Positions 1 through 9,207 of a stretch of DNA of 64,000 bases are shown here, in pieces. This stretch comes from Collinsella sp. AF20-14LB. GTDB lineage: Bacteria > Actinomycetota > Coriobacteriia > Coriobacteriales > Coriobacteriaceae. The stretch covers positions 93,440-157,439 of the forward strand of contig NZ_QRWD01000005.1 of NCBI RefSeq assembly GCF_003459505.1, in the 5' to 3' direction. Position numbers and translations under genes: made by a program. The notes below the pieces were generated by a model. That model had not been told where the DNA came from and did no database searches. It saw nothing but the letters and a program-made list of their open reading frames with translations. Every line of letters starts with the position of its first letter. The first letter of the stretch is position 1.

Positions 1-197
1 ATGCACACTTCCTGCCGAGCTATGGAGCCACCGGTAACAACTCCTGTGGGCATATCAAGAGCATGATTAGTGGAAACAGTTGCTTCTTTCCCGTCCAAGA
101 TGGCCACATCGTGTGCGGAGGTGCCCAGAACATCTATCTTGCGGAGTTTGACGGTCCGCAGAAGCGAAAGGTGTACGTCGAGGTGCTGGGGGAGTAA
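1..197 (+). CDS. C-terminal fragment of unidentified protein
   Basis: An open frame runs in from the window edge (first full codon at base 3) and ends at TAA 195-197, giving about 64 residues. They are rich in Gly, Cys and His in the first half (YGATGNNSCGHIKSM) and end in KRKVYVEVLGE. I do not recognise the family. It is followed 33 bases later by the BtpA-type gene and the FGGY kinase in the same direction, so it may be the preceding gene of a carbohydrate operon. That role is inferred from position only. Confidence 0.5.
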   Translation, partial: AHFLPSYGATGNNSCGHIKSMISGNSCFFPVQDGHIVCGGAQNIYLAEFDGPQKRKVYVEVLGE

Positions 198-230
198 CGT
201 CCCTGCAATGACCCTATGAAGGAGCACGTA

Positions 231-1040
231 ATGTCGTTTCTAACCTCGATGTTCAAGACCGAAAAGCCGGTTATCGGAATGCTGCACCTGCGTCCTCTGC
301 CGGGCGATCCACTGTATTACCCGGGCGGAAGCGTGTCGCAGGTCGTGGAAGCCGCCAAGCGCGATCTCGAAGCGTTGCAGCAGGGCGGTGTCGATGGCAT
401 TTTGATTACCAATGAGCTCTCGATGCCCTATGAGCAGCACGTTTCTCCCTCAACCCTTGCATCGATGGGCTATGTAATCGGGGCTCTATCCCATGATCTG
501 TCGACTCCTTGGGGAGCTGAAGCTATTTACGATGGTGATGCCACAATCGAGCTGTGCGCTGCCGTCGACGCGCAGTTCACGCGCTGCAATTTTTGCGGTG
601 CCTGGGCCGGTGATCTCGGGCTGATTAACCGAGATTTCGCTCACACCATGCGTCGCAAGGCGGCGCTGCGCCTGGACGACCTCAAGCTTTTTCACTTCAT
701 CACGAGCGAGGGGGAGGTTTATCTCAACGACCGCACGACTGCGGACATTGCCGATTCACTTCTCTTTAATTGCCTACCGGATGCGATGGTCATCGGCGGT
801 TCGGCTGCCGGTCGTGGCGCTTCGGGCGAGCTTGCCGATGAGGTCCGCGAGCGTGTTGGCGAAGTGCCCGTGGTATGTGGCACCGGTTGTCGCGAAAATA
901 CCGTGGCTGACGTATTTGCTCACTACGATGGCGCGTTTGTCGGCACGTGCTTAAAGCGCGACGGAAAGCTGGATGCCCCGGTTGATGTTGAGCGGGTAGC
1001 TCGTTTTATGGCTGCCGCTCGTACGGCGCGAGGGGAGTAG
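231..1040 (+). CDS. BtpA/SgcQ-family TIM-barrel protein
   Basis: The product is about 269 aa and resembles the BtpA/SgcQ family, a TIM-barrel family named from photosystem I assembly and from the E. coli sgc sugar locus; its reaction is not established. The family signature MLHLRPLPGDP lies near the N-terminus and VVCGTGCRENTV in a late strand/loop. Two ATGs are in frame (216 and 231). An AAGGAG at 219-224 sits six bases before the second, so 231 is chosen. It is six bases upstream of an FGGY kinase whose ribosome site lies in this gene's last codons, so the two are co-translated. A role in catabolism of a rare sugar is inferred from this pairing. Confidence 0.8.
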   Translation: MSFLTSMFKTEKPVIGMLHLRPLPGDPLYYPGGSVSQVVEAAKRDLEALQQGGVDGILITNELSMPYEQHVSPSTLASMGYVIGALSHDLSTPWGAEAIYDGDATIELCAAVDAQFTRCNFCGAWAGDLGLINRDFAHTMRRKAALRLDDLKLFHFITSEGEVYLNDRTTADIADSLLFNCLPDAMVIGGSAAGRGASGELADEVRERVGEVPVVCGTGCRENTVADVFAHYDGAFVGTCLKRDGKLDAPVDVERVARFMAAARTARGE

Positions 1041-1046
1041 GCACCT

Positions 1047-2564
1047 ATGGCGCTCTATCTGGGTATTGATATTGGGACAAGCGCCTCTAAAGGCGTTTTA
1101 ATCGATGATCGATGCAACATCGTTTGCCAAGCCTCTTGTGGACACGAGACGGACAACCCGTGTGACGGATGGTACCAGCATGATGCGGAGGCAGTTTGGT
1201 GGGGCGATTTTTGCCGCCTGTCGCGCGAGCTGGTGGCGCGATCGGGGGTTAACGCGGCACAGATTGGATGCGTGGGCCTTTCCGCATTGGGTTGCGACTG
1301 TGTGCCGGTCGATACCGAGTGCAACGCGCTGGCGCCCGCGATTTTGTATGGAGTCGATGCACGTTCGAAGCCGCAGATTGACGAGCTTCTTTCCGAATAT
1401 GGGTCAGATCGCGCGCGCGAGCTTTTCGGGCACGATCCCTGTTCGTCAGATATTGCTCCTAAGATCTTGTGGTTTAAGGAGAATATGCCCGAGGTGCACG
1501 AACGTGCCGCGAAGTTCCTGACGGCGTCATCGTTTCTGTGCGCAAAGTTGACGGGGCGTTTTACGGTGGACCGTTATTTGGCGGAGGATTTTCTTCCCCT
1601 ATATGACCGCTACACTTGGAAGGTTGATGCTCGGGAATGTGCTCGTTTCTGCCGGCCTGACCAGATGACGGAGGTAATGTCGGCTACCGATATTGCCGGG
1701 GTGATTACGCAGCGTGCGGCTGAGGCGACGGGGCTCGCGGCAGGGACACCTGTCTTAGTGGGAACGGGCGACTCTGGTGCCGAGGCCATTTCGACGGGTG
1801 TATTCCGTCCCGGCGATATGATGGTTCAGTTGGGGAGTACGGCGTATTTCATCTACCTAGCTGATCATATGATCGATGATGCCCGTCTGTGGCCAGGGAC
1901 GTTTATCATTCCCGGAACTTACGGGATCTGCGCGGGGACCAATACGGCGGGTGCGCTCACATCGTGGCTGCGCCAAGAGCTGTATCGCGACGCCGTAGAG
2001 GCCGAGGGCCACGGTGGCCCCGATGCATATTCGGTTATGGCGCATGATGCCGCCGACGTGGCGCCGGGTGCCGATGGGCTCCTGTGTCTGCCGTACTTTG
2101 CGGGGGAGCGTACTCCGCTCAACGATCCCGAGGCGCGTGGCGTCTTCTTTGGCTTGACCGGAAGGCATACGCGAGCCCATATGGTTCGCGCCGCCTTGGA
2201 AGGCGTCGCGTATACCGTTGCATCCCATGCCGACATTATCGAGCGGGAGCATGGACTGCTAATTGGGCGCATTATGCTTGTCGGAGGTGGAACCAAGAAT
2301 CCAGTTTGGATGCAAGCTATCGCCGACGTATGCGGGCGCGAGGTCTCGGTTGCCAAGGTTACGGTGGGCGCATGCTTCGGTGATGCCATCATGGCAGCTC
2401 TCGCAGGTGGCGCCTATGCATCATGGGATGAACTCGCCCGAGTCCTTGGCGTTGCGCAAACAATCGTGCCCGATATGGCTGCCCACGAGTTATATGCGTC
2501 GCGTCGTCATATCTTTGACGAATTGTATGCACGCAACCGTGATCTCATGCACGAATTGGTGTAA
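1047..2564 (+). CDS. FGGY-family carbohydrate kinase (xylulokinase-like)
   Basis: This 505-aa protein has the length and fold signatures of FGGY kinases, cytosolic enzymes that phosphorylate open-chain sugars or polyols with ATP. The N-terminal phosphate loop is GIDIGTSASKGVLID, the second-domain ATP site includes VGTGDSGAEAISTGV, and the C-terminal adenosine motif is LVGGGTKNPVWMQ. AGGGGAG at 1031-1037 precedes ATG 1047. The substrate cannot be read from the sequence. Xylulokinase-like is the closest description, and the neighbouring BtpA/SgcQ protein suggests an uncommon sugar. A terminator follows at 2592. Confidence 0.85.
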   Translation: MALYLGIDIGTSASKGVLIDDRCNIVCQASCGHETDNPCDGWYQHDAEAVWWGDFCRLSRELVARSGVNAAQIGCVGLSALGCDCVPVDTECNALAPAILYGVDARSKPQIDELLSEYGSDRARELFGHDPCSSDIAPKILWFKENMPEVHERAAKFLTASSFLCAKLTGRFTVDRYLAEDFLPLYDRYTWKVDARECARFCRPDQMTEVMSATDIAGVITQRAAEATGLAAGTPVLVGTGDSGAEAISTGVFRPGDMMVQLGSTAYFIYLADHMIDDARLWPGTFIIPGTYGICAGTNTAGALTSWLRQELYRDAVEAEGHGGPDAYSVMAHDAADVAPGADGLLCLPYFAGERTPLNDPEARGVFFGLTGRHTRAHMVRAALEGVAYTVASHADIIEREHGLLIGRIMLVGGGTKNPVWMQAIADVCGREVSVAKVTVGACFGDAIMAALAGGAYASWDELARVLGVAQTIVPDMAAHELYASRRHIFDELYARNRDLMHELV

Positions 2565-2591
2565 TGCCGCCGAACTGTACCGCCTTCCAAT

Positions 2592-2633
2592 AGGGACTGC
2601 GTTGTGCGATTCGCATGTCCCTTGGCATTTTTG
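2592..2633 (+). terminator. Rho-independent terminator of the BtpA-kinase operon
   Basis: AGGGACTGCG (2592-2601) pairs with CGCA-t-GTCCCT (2612-2622) across a 10-nt loop with one bulged base, followed by a T-rich run near 2628. It lies between the kinase and the convergent tatD gene. Confidence 0.7.
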
Positions 2634-2643
2634 CCCACAGGGG

Positions 2644-3426
2644 TTAGCGAAGGTCAAAAACAGAGTGCGCATTTGCTAAAACTGTTGACTCGATGCGCTT
2701 TATGTCACAGTTTTTGAGTGAGGCGATGCGCATCGAGGCTCTTGTGAGCGATTTGATGAGCGACTGCGCGCTTGTTTCCGTGTTTGGCTCGGCCGGCGCA
2801 TCAGTCTCGAGTAGTAGACGGTCGAGTGGAATCTGTCGGGCGTATTCGCGCCCACGTTTGGTGACGAGCATGCGCTCGCTGACGGAAAAATAGCAGCCTG
2901 CATCGCGCGCGCGGACGAGTTCGTCCGAGGTGCCGCTAAACCAGTGGAAGATGATAACGGGGGAGTCGGAGTTTGGGATGAGTAGTCCATGCGATTCGAG
3001 GACGTCCAGTACGGTTCCTGCCGAACGAACGGCGTGAATTGATATCACGCGCCCGGCAAGAGGATGCTGCACAAGTGCATCGCAGAGCCGGTCAAGTGCC
3101 TGTATTTGTAACGGCTCGCTTCCAGCAAAGCGTGCGGAAAAGTCGAGCCCGATCTCGCCGATAAAACGCTCTTGTGCAGCGACTTCGCAAAGCAGGTCTA
3201 TTTCGGTAGCGCTGCATCGACCGTCGGCGAGCCACCAGGGATGGAGCCCTACGCCCGCGATGATGTACGGGTAGTGACTGGCGCGTGTTTTTGCTGCCGC
3301 GAAGTCGCGTGGGTCGACGCCGCAGTCAAATAGACCCAGGCCCAGTGCCGTCGTCTCATCGGCAACGGTATCCGGGTAGGCCATCAAATCAAGATGACAG
3401 TGTGCATCAAACAGCTGCGGCGCCAT
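2644..3426 (-). CDS. TatD-family metal-dependent hydrolase
   Basis: The product is about 260 aa, the usual TatD length. TatD proteins are TIM-barrel metallo-hydrolases with 3'-5' DNase activity in characterised members. The metal motif DAHCHLDL is at residues 6-13, GEIGLDF and LLLETDAPAE are in the expected order, and a late Asp in TDAP completes the site. The frame is open upstream, but the extension overlaps the previous gene and has no family similarity, so ATG 3426 (MAPQLFDAHCHL) is taken. It starts 13 bases after tcdA and is probably co-transcribed with it. Confidence 0.88.
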   Translation of the reverse strand: MAPQLFDAHCHLDLMAYPDTVADETTALGLGLFDCGVDPRDFAAAKTRASHYPYIIAGVGLHPWWLADGRCSATEIDLLCEVAAQERFIGEIGLDFSARFAGSEPLQIQALDRLCDALVQHPLAGRVISIHAVRSAGTVLDVLESHGLLIPNSDSPVIIFHWFSGTSDELVRARDAGCYFSVSERMLVTKRGREYARQIPLDRLLLETDAPAEPNTETSAQSLIKSLTRASMRIASLKNCDIKRIESTVLANAHSVFDLR

Positions 3427-3439
3427 CGCGGCATCCCTG

Positions 3440-4237
3440 CTAGTCCAAGCGCTGGCCGTCGGCGCGCACGCGCTCGGTGCCGCGCCCGCTGATCTGGCGG
3501 ATAACCTCGCCGGCAATCATCTGGCCCATGATGGGCGGCATGAAGCTCGCGGTTCCCAGCTCGGTACGCTCGTGGATGTTGGAAGGGTCGCGGGGTTGAG
3601 TCTTAACCGACTCCTCGCAGCTAAACAGTACGTGCAGGCTCTTGATGCCACGCTTTTTGCATTCTTTGCGCATAATGCGGCTCATGGGGTCACGTACCGT
3701 ATCGAAGATGTCGGCAAAGCGGAGGCACTCGGGATGGAGCTTGTTGGCCCCGCCCATGGAACTAACCAAACGAATGCCGTGGTCCTGAGCATATTTGGTA
3801 ATGGTGAGCTTGGCCGAAATGGTGTCGATGGCGTCGACGACGTAGTCGAGCTTGCCGTCCGTCTGCTCCAAAACGCTCGCGAAGAAATCATCGATGTTGT
3901 CGCTCAGCAAGTATTCAGTTCGCTTGATGACGGTGGCGGCGGGATTGATGTCGTGGATCATGGCTTCCATCACGTCAACCTTGCGCTTGCCGACGGTGCT
4001 GTGAAAGGCGATGGCCTGGCGATTGATGTTGCTGGGCGCGATGATGTCCTTGTCCAGGATCACGAAATGGCCGATGCCGCCGCGGGCGAGTGCCTCGCAG
4101 CAGTTGGAGCCCACGCCGCCGCAGCCGAGCACCAGCACCGTGGCATCGGCGAGCTTGTCGAGTGCCTCGCGGCCCATGATGATCTCGAGCTTGGCATCGC
4201 GCGTCTCGTTGGGAGTTGCGGCTGTGGTTTCGGTCAT
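3440..4237 (-). CDS. tcdA: tRNA threonylcarbamoyladenosine dehydratase (TcdA/CsdL)
   Basis: This 265-aa E1-like protein matches TcdA, which uses ATP to cyclise t6A37 in tRNA to ct6A. The nucleotide-binding loop VLGCGGVGSNCCEAL is near residue 36, and the core NINRQAIAFHSTVGKRKVDVM is the ThiF/MoeB/TcdA adenylation segment. The start at 4237 (MTETTA) is preferred over 4243 because the ribosome site GGAGG abuts the earlier ATG and is six bases before the later one. It is the first gene of a two-gene unit with tatD. Confidence 0.9.
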   Translation of the reverse strand: MTETTAATPNETRDAKLEIIMGREALDKLADATVLVLGCGGVGSNCCEALARGGIGHFVILDKDIIAPSNINRQAIAFHSTVGKRKVDVMEAMIHDINPAATVIKRTEYLLSDNIDDFFASVLEQTDGKLDYVVDAIDTISAKLTITKYAQDHGIRLVSSMGGANKLHPECLRFADIFDTVRDPMSRIMRKECKKRGIKSLHVLFSCEESVKTQPRDPSNIHERTELGTASFMPPIMGQMIAGEVIRQISGRGTERVRADGQRLD

Positions 4238-4444
4238 AGACATCCTCCGATGGGGAAGCGAATCGTGTTTTAGCTATCGCCATTATAGGTATTATCGCGA
4301 TTCCATTTGAGCCCTAGGGGCTTGTTGAAATGAGGCAGTGATTCGCATAAGATGAAGCAGATGGCACCCGTTGCAGCGGGTTGGCCAACTCCCAAACACG
4401 TTTGTAGCGTGAGAAGTGGCCGTCTTCGCATTACGCGGGGGCGG

Positions 4445-4531
4445 CTATTTCATTCGACCTCCAATGTGGATGCCGAGCTCCACAGCCGCGATTACAAGCA
4501 ACAACAACGTCAGGACATCGTTAATACTCAT
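4445..4531 (-). CDS. 28-aa hydrophobic microprotein
   Basis: A short frame encodes 28 residues: MSINDV, then a continuous hydrophobic helix (LTLLLLVIAAVELGI), then HIGGRMK. Support is a good ribosome site (AAGGAG, seven to eight bases before ATG 4531) and one transmembrane helix with a positive tail. Size and layout resemble type I toxin or holin-like toxin peptides, but I cannot assign it to a family. An in-frame extension upstream to 4642 lacks a ribosome site and is not used. It is divergent from the sdpR-like operon. Confidence 0.5.
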   Translation of the reverse strand: MSINDVLTLLLLVIAAVELGIHIGGRMK

Positions 4532-4626
4532 AGTCCATCTCCTTCTTGGGAAGAGGGAGCTGGCCCATCTGCTTCTGGACCCATTGTATCTAAAAACGAA
4601 CGAATGTTCTATACATAACATTGCTA

Positions 4627-4664
4627 TTAGATAATTAGACAAACATCTAAATATCGAGTATAGT
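4627..4664 (+). promoter_or_regulatory. Promoter with ArsR-type operator for the sdpR/sdpI-like operon
   Basis: TTAGAC (4635-4640) and TATAGT (4659-4664) are 18 bases apart and form a plausible sigma-70 promoter. An inverted repeat TTAGAT (4627-4632) / ATCTAA (4645-4650) overlaps the -35 and spacer, the usual position for an autorepressing ArsR-family operator. The regulator begins at 4699. Confidence 0.55.
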
Positions 4665-4698
4665 GTGCACGTCGCGAGAGATAGCGAGAGGAGGTTCT

Positions 4699-4977
4699 AT
4701 GCCGGGAGAAGGTTTTAAGGCGCTGGCGGATCCAACGCGGCGGCGCATTTTAGAACTGCTGCGCGAGGGCAATTGCACGGCCGGGGAGCTTGCCGAGCAT
4801 TTTGACATTAGCAAGCCGTCGCTCAGCCATCATTTGGCGACGCTCAAAAACGCCGGGTTGGTGACCGACGAGCGCCATGGCCAAAACATCGTTTACAGCT
4901 TAAACACCACCGTCATGCAGGACTTGATTGGCTGGTTTATGGGCCTTACAGACACTGAAGGTGATGAGGATGAATAA
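4699..4977 (+). CDS. ArsR-family repressor, SdpR-like
   Basis: This 92-aa winged-helix protein carries FKALADPTRRRILELLREGNC at the N-terminus and the recognition-helix segment ISKPSLSHHLATLKNAGLV. It has no Cys metal-site pattern of the ArsR/SmtB sensors. It overlaps an SdpI-like membrane protein by eight bases, the same pairing as Bacillus SdpR-SdpI, where the immunity protein sequesters its repressor at the membrane. GAGGAGG precedes ATG 4699; the longer frame from 4663 has no ribosome site and overlaps the -10. Autorepression through the inverted repeat at 4627-4650 is inferred. Confidence 0.85.
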   Translation: MPGEGFKALADPTRRRILELLREGNCTAGELAEHFDISKPSLSHHLATLKNAGLVTDERHGQNIVYSLNTTVMQDLIGWFMGLTDTEGDEDE

Positions 4978-5674
4978 CGAAAACAAGGGCATTCACGCCA
5001 CGGGGGTATCGTCGCGCGTGTGGATTGCACTGGTCGCTCTGTGCGTTGCCAATGTCGCAGCGCATCTGATAGTGATGCCGAGCCCGCCGGCGCAGATTCC
5101 CACGCACTGGGGCGCGAATGGCGCCGTCGACGGTTGGGGCCCTAGCTGGATGGCCTCCGCGCTCGGCGTGTTGCCTCTGGCACTTCTCGCGATGTTCTAC
5201 GTCGTGCCACGCATTGACCCCAAGGGCGAGGCGTATCGGACCTCGGGTAAGTTCTATCAGGGCTTCGTAATCGCCTTCACGCTGCTCATGTGTGCCATAA
5301 GCTGGCTGGGGGAGCTAACGGTGTGGGGCATCGTGCCGGTGGTAGGAACGGTCAATTTGCTGGTATCAGGCGCTATCGGCTTGCTCTTTATTGGTATGGG
5401 CAACTACTTACCGCGCGTAAAGCAGAACTACACGCTCGGTATCAAGACGCCCTGGGCGCTTGCCGATCCCGAGAACTGGCGCCGTACGCAGCGTTTTGGC
5501 GGTGCCTGCTTTATGGTGCTGGGCGTTGGCCTGATTGTGATGGGCGTGGCGGGTAGCGTGCTTTCGAGTGAAGTCGTCGCCGCGGTGATTGCGGTTCTGG
5601 CGTTTGGTTCAGCTGGAGCTGCCTACGTCTATTCGTATCTGCTGTGGCGCAAATCGCAGCGAGCCGCTCGTTAA
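4970..5674 (+). CDS. SdpI-family membrane protein (DUF1648 + SdpI)
   Basis: The 234-aa product has about six hydrophobic helices. The first third fits DUF1648: a helix followed by PAQIPTHWGANGAVDGWG. The second half fits SdpI, with GNYLPRVKQNYTLGIKTPWAL and RRTQRFGG. Characterised SdpI gives immunity to the SDP cannibalism toxin, but most homologues are untested. ATG 4970 overlaps the repressor stop and indicates translational coupling. No toxin gene is adjacent, so a sensory or immunity role is inferred. Confidence 0.82.
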   Translation: MNNENKGIHATGVSSRVWIALVALCVANVAAHLIVMPSPPAQIPTHWGANGAVDGWGPSWMASALGVLPLALLAMFYVVPRIDPKGEAYRTSGKFYQGFVIAFTLLMCAISWLGELTVWGIVPVVGTVNLLVSGAIGLLFIGMGNYLPRVKQNYTLGIKTPWALADPENWRRTQRFGGACFMVLGVGLIVMGVAGSVLSSEVVAAVIAVLAFGSAGAAYVYSYLLWRKSQRAAR

Positions 5675-5742
5675 GGTTGCGGAAAACTAGCGTACGCAGT
5701 TCATAGTATGTTCCGGGGGATTTTTCCCAGGTAGTATTAGGG

Positions 5743-5767
5743 GGTGTGGGCAACCATGCCCCTTTTT
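5743..5767 (+). terminator. Terminator with GNRA loop after sdpI-like gene
   Basis: GGGTGTGG (5743-5750) pairs with CCATGCCC (5755-5762) through a GCAA tetraloop, including two G-T wobbles, followed by five T. It lies between the SdpI-like gene and ettA, in whose leader it could also act as an attenuator. Confidence 0.75.
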
Positions 5768-5858
5768 CGTTTAGTTTCAGAGCTGGTTTCCTCATTTCGT
5801 TTCCACTAAAGCGAATCAAGAATAGGGAAACAGAAGGTAGAAAGGATAAAACAGGCAA

Positions 5859-7538
<1,680 letters not shown>

Positions 7539-7542
7539 GTTT

Positions 7543-7683
7543 GTTACGCGGTTTTACCAAACCGCGTAACGAGATGATGCTGCGCGAGCCGCAAGCACCC
7601 CATCTTGTCGTTCAAACCGTCGCTCGCGTACCAAAGTACGCGTCGCTCCTCTTTCACGGCAACCTGGGGCACTTGCGGCTCGC
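7543..7683 (+). repeat. Composite structured 3'-end element, copy 1
   Basis: Part 1 is a perfect 12-bp hairpin GTTACGCGGTTT-TACC-AAACCGCGTAAC (7543-7570). After a 13-nt spacer, part 2 (7584-7683) has outer arms GCGAGCCGCAAG (7584-7595) and CTTGCGGCTCGC (7672-7683) plus a CCCC/GGGG segment. It also has an inner hairpin CGCGTAC-CAAA-GTACGCG (7625-7642). Between the stems lie ATCTTGTCGTTCAAACCGTCG on the left and CTCCTCTTTCACGGCAACCT on the right. The same order, the same hairpin and the same internal sequences recur at 17321-17459 in the dapH orientation. There is no T run, so it is not a simple terminator. Confidence 0.8.
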
Positions 7684-7735
7684 TCGCTGTTGGTTACGAT
7701 GCATCGACAAATGAGCAATTTAAACGAATGAGCAA

Positions 7736-7771
7736 AAACGGCTCAAATCCTGATTTGGATTTGAGCCGTTT
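7736..7771 (-). terminator. Strong terminator of the LOTUS-like gene
   Basis: A perfect 15-bp stem (7736-7750 with 7757-7771; core AAACGGCTCAAATCC) has a 6-nt loop and begins four bases after the minus-strand stop codon. It is followed on that strand by TTTTTG. Confidence 0.88.
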
Positions 7772-7775
7772 GTCG

Positions 7776-9071
7776 TTACTGCTCGGGTTCTTCGACTTTA
7801 TCGATGGTCCAGGCGGCTCCGAGACCGCCGGCGGTGTTGCGGCGGATGCGCACGGCAACCTCGCGGCGCTCGCCGGCCTGCGTGTAGTGCAGGGGGAAGC
7901 TTGCGCGGTTTCGCGCGGCCTCGATGGTACCGCGCTCGCGGGCGATCCAGTAGTACTCGCCGACGATGCCGAGCGTGTCGGCGCCGTAGGGGAGATAGGT
8001 CGACAGCTGGTGCAAAAGCGGGCCGGGGCAGAAGACCTCGGTTGTGAAATCGACGGGGAAGTCCTCGGGGATGGCGGGCGCTGCGGGTGCGGGGGCCGGT
8101 GCTGCAGCGGGGACCGGAGCCGGTGCGGGAATCTGGTCATAGACAGGTTCGGATGCGGACTCGATGACGGGTGCAGACTCAGGCGCCGGTTCCGGCTTAA
8201 CTGCGGAATCTGTCGGTTCCACGGAGACGGATGTGTCTTCAGTCTCGGTTTTGGCATCGGCTTGCGGGGCGTCCTCTGCCTCGACAGGCAGCTTTGCTTC
8301 GACCGGCGTGGATGCCATGGTGGTGATGCCGGCGTTGGCGTTCTCGGGGTCATAGACAACCGTGAGCGAGATGGCGGGCTGCGGCGTCTCGGGCTCCGGC
8401 GCCGACTCGGTAGCGCCTTGATCGGCGGGCTCGTCGGACTGATCGTCTTCGGCCTCGTTGCCAAAGACATCGCTGTTTTGGAACGCAGACGTCTCGGGTT
8501 GGTTAGCGGCTTCTTCGGTTGTCGACTTGGGGGCCTCGTTGAGCTCCACAGCGGCTTCCTGCTCTGACATGACTTCGGGATCGGTCATGGCGGCGATTTC
8601 GGTTTCGGCTTCTGCTGCTACCTCAATAGCGACTTCGATCTCTGTCTCGGGCTCGGGCTCCGGAGCGACTTCGGCCACGGGCTCGGGACGCTTAACGTGC
8701 TTGGGGCGTACAGCCTTGAGGTCTTTCTCGCCGCGCTTTTTCTTTTTGTAGGACTGCTTGGCACCCTTGGCAGCCTTGGGCTTGTCCTCGCCCTTGGCAA
8801 GTGCGGCATCCCAGGCCTCGTTGGCGATGACGGTGGCATACAGGCGACCGCCCTTAAAGACGGTCAGCTTAATGCAGTCGTCAAGCTCTTCGAGCAGCTC
8901 GCGCGTGGATTCGAAGCCCAGGTCATAAGCGGTCATGTCGCCAGCGGTGAGCGCCTCCTCGACCTGTGTCATAAACGTTTGCTTGCCACACCCAATCGCA
9001 TCGCGCAGCAGGCGATACAGATAGATGTGGTTGCCCAGCGATAGCGTGGGCCTAACTATTGTCTTGCTCAT
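7776..9071 (-). CDS. LOTUS/OST-HTH-like protein with acidic linker and conserved C-terminal domain
   Basis: The 431-aa product has three parts. Residues about 1-90 look like a small winged helix, including TAYDLGFESTRELLEEL and IKLTVFKGGRLYATV, which resembles OST-HTH/LOTUS domains that bind RNA. A basic patch (KKKKRGEKD) leads into roughly 200 residues of Pro/Glu/Ala/Thr-rich disordered linker. The last ~95 residues are folded (PEDFPVDFTTEVFCPG, GEYYWIARERGT) and of unknown family. ATG 9071 is chosen for GAGGAG seven bases upstream. A palindrome TTTACACATGTAAA (9085-9098) sits just before the ribosome site. RNA binding is inferred from fold resemblance only. Confidence 0.6.
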   Translation of the reverse strand: MSKTIVRPTLSLGNHIYLYRLLRDAIGCGKQTFMTQVEEALTAGDMTAYDLGFESTRELLEELDDCIKLTVFKGGRLYATVIANEAWDAALAKGEDKPKAAKGAKQSYKKKKRGEKDLKAVRPKHVKRPEPVAEVAPEPEPETEIEVAIEVAAEAETEIAAMTDPEVMSEQEAAVELNEAPKSTTEEAANQPETSAFQNSDVFGNEAEDDQSDEPADQGATESAPEPETPQPAISLTVVYDPENANAGITTMASTPVEAKLPVEAEDAPQADAKTETEDTSVSVEPTDSAVKPEPAPESAPVIESASEPVYDQIPAPAPVPAAAPAPAPAAPAIPEDFPVDFTTEVFCPGPLLHQLSTYLPYGADTLGIVGEYYWIARERGTIEAARNRASFPLHYTQAGERREVAVRIRRNTAGGLGAAWTIDKVEEPEQ

Positions 9072-9084
9072 GGCAAATCTCCTC

Positions 9085-9098
9085 TTTACACATGTAAA
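9085..9098. promoter_or_regulatory. 14-bp palindrome upstream of LOTUS-like gene
   Basis: TTTACACATGTAAA is a perfect palindrome directly before the GAGGAG ribosome site of the minus-strand gene starting at 9071. It could be an operator or mask the ribosome site in RNA. No regulator is identified. Confidence 0.35.
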
Positions 9099-9144
9099 GC
9101 ATCTTACCATCGCATGGCACTCGCCATGGCGGCGCCCAAGGCAA

Positions 9145-9176
9145 ACGGGCGCGAACCGCTGTCGGTCCGCGCCCGT
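9145..9176 (-). terminator. GC-rich hairpin after Ser/Thr-rich membrane protein gene
   Basis: ACGGGCGCGaACCG (9145-9158) pairs with CGGTcCGCGCCCGT (9163-9176) with one internal mismatch and a four-base loop. It follows the minus-strand stop at 9208; the T tract is weak. Confidence 0.6.
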
Positions 9177-9207
9177 TGTACAGGTTGCCTATCTGGGGAT
9201 GCAGTGC

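Noticed and set aside
7543..7570. The 28-nt hairpin as an ordinary rho-independent terminator.
   Set aside because: No T tract follows on either strand, the loop and stem are identical at both sites, and a second conserved structure follows at fixed spacing.
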